A DNA stretch of 42,451 nucleotides from Synergistaceae bacterium (GTDB lineage Bacteria; Synergistota; Synergistia; Synergistales; Synergistaceae). Of the stretch, positions 42,410 to 42,451 are shown piece after piece; position 1 is the stretch's first letter, and each line of letters begins with the position of its first letter. The notes under the pieces are model-generated. The model ran no database searches, was not told the origin of the DNA, and was given only the letters and a program-made list of their open reading frames with translations. Location: NCBI GenBank assembly GCA_031257775.1, contig JAIROA010000109.1:1-42451 (forward strand), in the 5' to 3' direction. The translations under genes and the position numbers were made by a program.

Positions 42410-42451
42410 CCGATTCTAAATCAAATTATGGTTCATTTGATTTAGAATCGG
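42410..42451. repeat. Palindromic repeat, 17-bp arms, related to the copy at 14031
   Basis: CCGATTCTAAATCAAAT (42410-42426) pairs perfectly with ATTTGATTTAGAATCGG (42435-42451) over an 8-nt loop. It runs to the window edge and may continue. The right arm plus one base is identical to 14031-14048. It lies upstream of glmM on the opposite side from its terminator. Confidence 0.8.

Overview
The window reads as a GC-rich diderm bacterial chromosome. It carries lipid A modification genes, a flagellin, a PilY1-type pilus protein and a bacterial ethanolamine locus. This gene mix, with a very long acidic flagellin and a DUF1538/PII-like pair, fits Synergistota (an anaerobic, probably gut-associated, motile lineage). 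That assignment is inference from gene content; no rRNA or marker phylogeny is available here. No tRNA, rRNA, CRISPR array, transposase or phage gene was seen.

Layout. (1) 1-2226: the 3' part of a giant flagellin gene. (2) 2274-6628: a promoter with duplicated operator-like repeats, then a tightly coupled operon thrC-thrB-lysC-asd. The missing pathway step, hom, lies alone at 21019-22062, so the window encodes the whole route from aspartate to threonine. (3) 6685-12136, minus strand: arnT-arnC-arnA(formyltransferase)-arnA(dehydrogenase)-arnD, a lipid A aminoarabinose operon with ArnA split into two genes and no arnB in view. (4) 12380-17138: a DUF2207-type membrane protein, an NAD(P)H-dependent FMN reductase, then on the minus strand a methylthioribose-kinase-like gene followed by a CapA-like protein. 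(5) 17301-20986: the AmmeMemoRadiSam triad (amrB, amrA, amrS) followed by an exported SH3/NlpC-P60 cell-wall hydrolase. (6) 22080-27772, minus: an MscS channel, a repeat-bearing intergenic region, a small exported protein and a 1414-residue PilY1-like protein. (7) 28277-30521: a duplicated DUF1538 membrane protein translationally coupled to a tandem PII-like protein. (8) 30660-32685, minus: a C5-cytosine methyltransferase with an overlapping DUF4928 gene, probably a restriction-modification pair. (9) 32961-40477, minus: an ethanolamine locus in the order eutB2, eutB1, eutC, eutL, eutH, eutQ, eutA. (10) 40871-42244, minus: glmM, ended by a strong intrinsic terminator that separates it from the eut genes; long palindromic repeats lie upstream of it.

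The most notable points are the following. There are two EutB paralogs for a single EutC, and the second has lost the substrate-binding Asp (Asp362 in E. coli numbering, replaced by Ala) while the other pocket residues checked are kept. A DUF1538 transporter-like protein is coupled to a protein with two PII-like domains, resembling a new transporter/PII regulatory pair. The region 22981-23246 holds two 88-bp structured direct repeats, one bounded by imperfect terminal inverted repeats. A dispersed palindrome family occurs at 14031 and 42326-42451.
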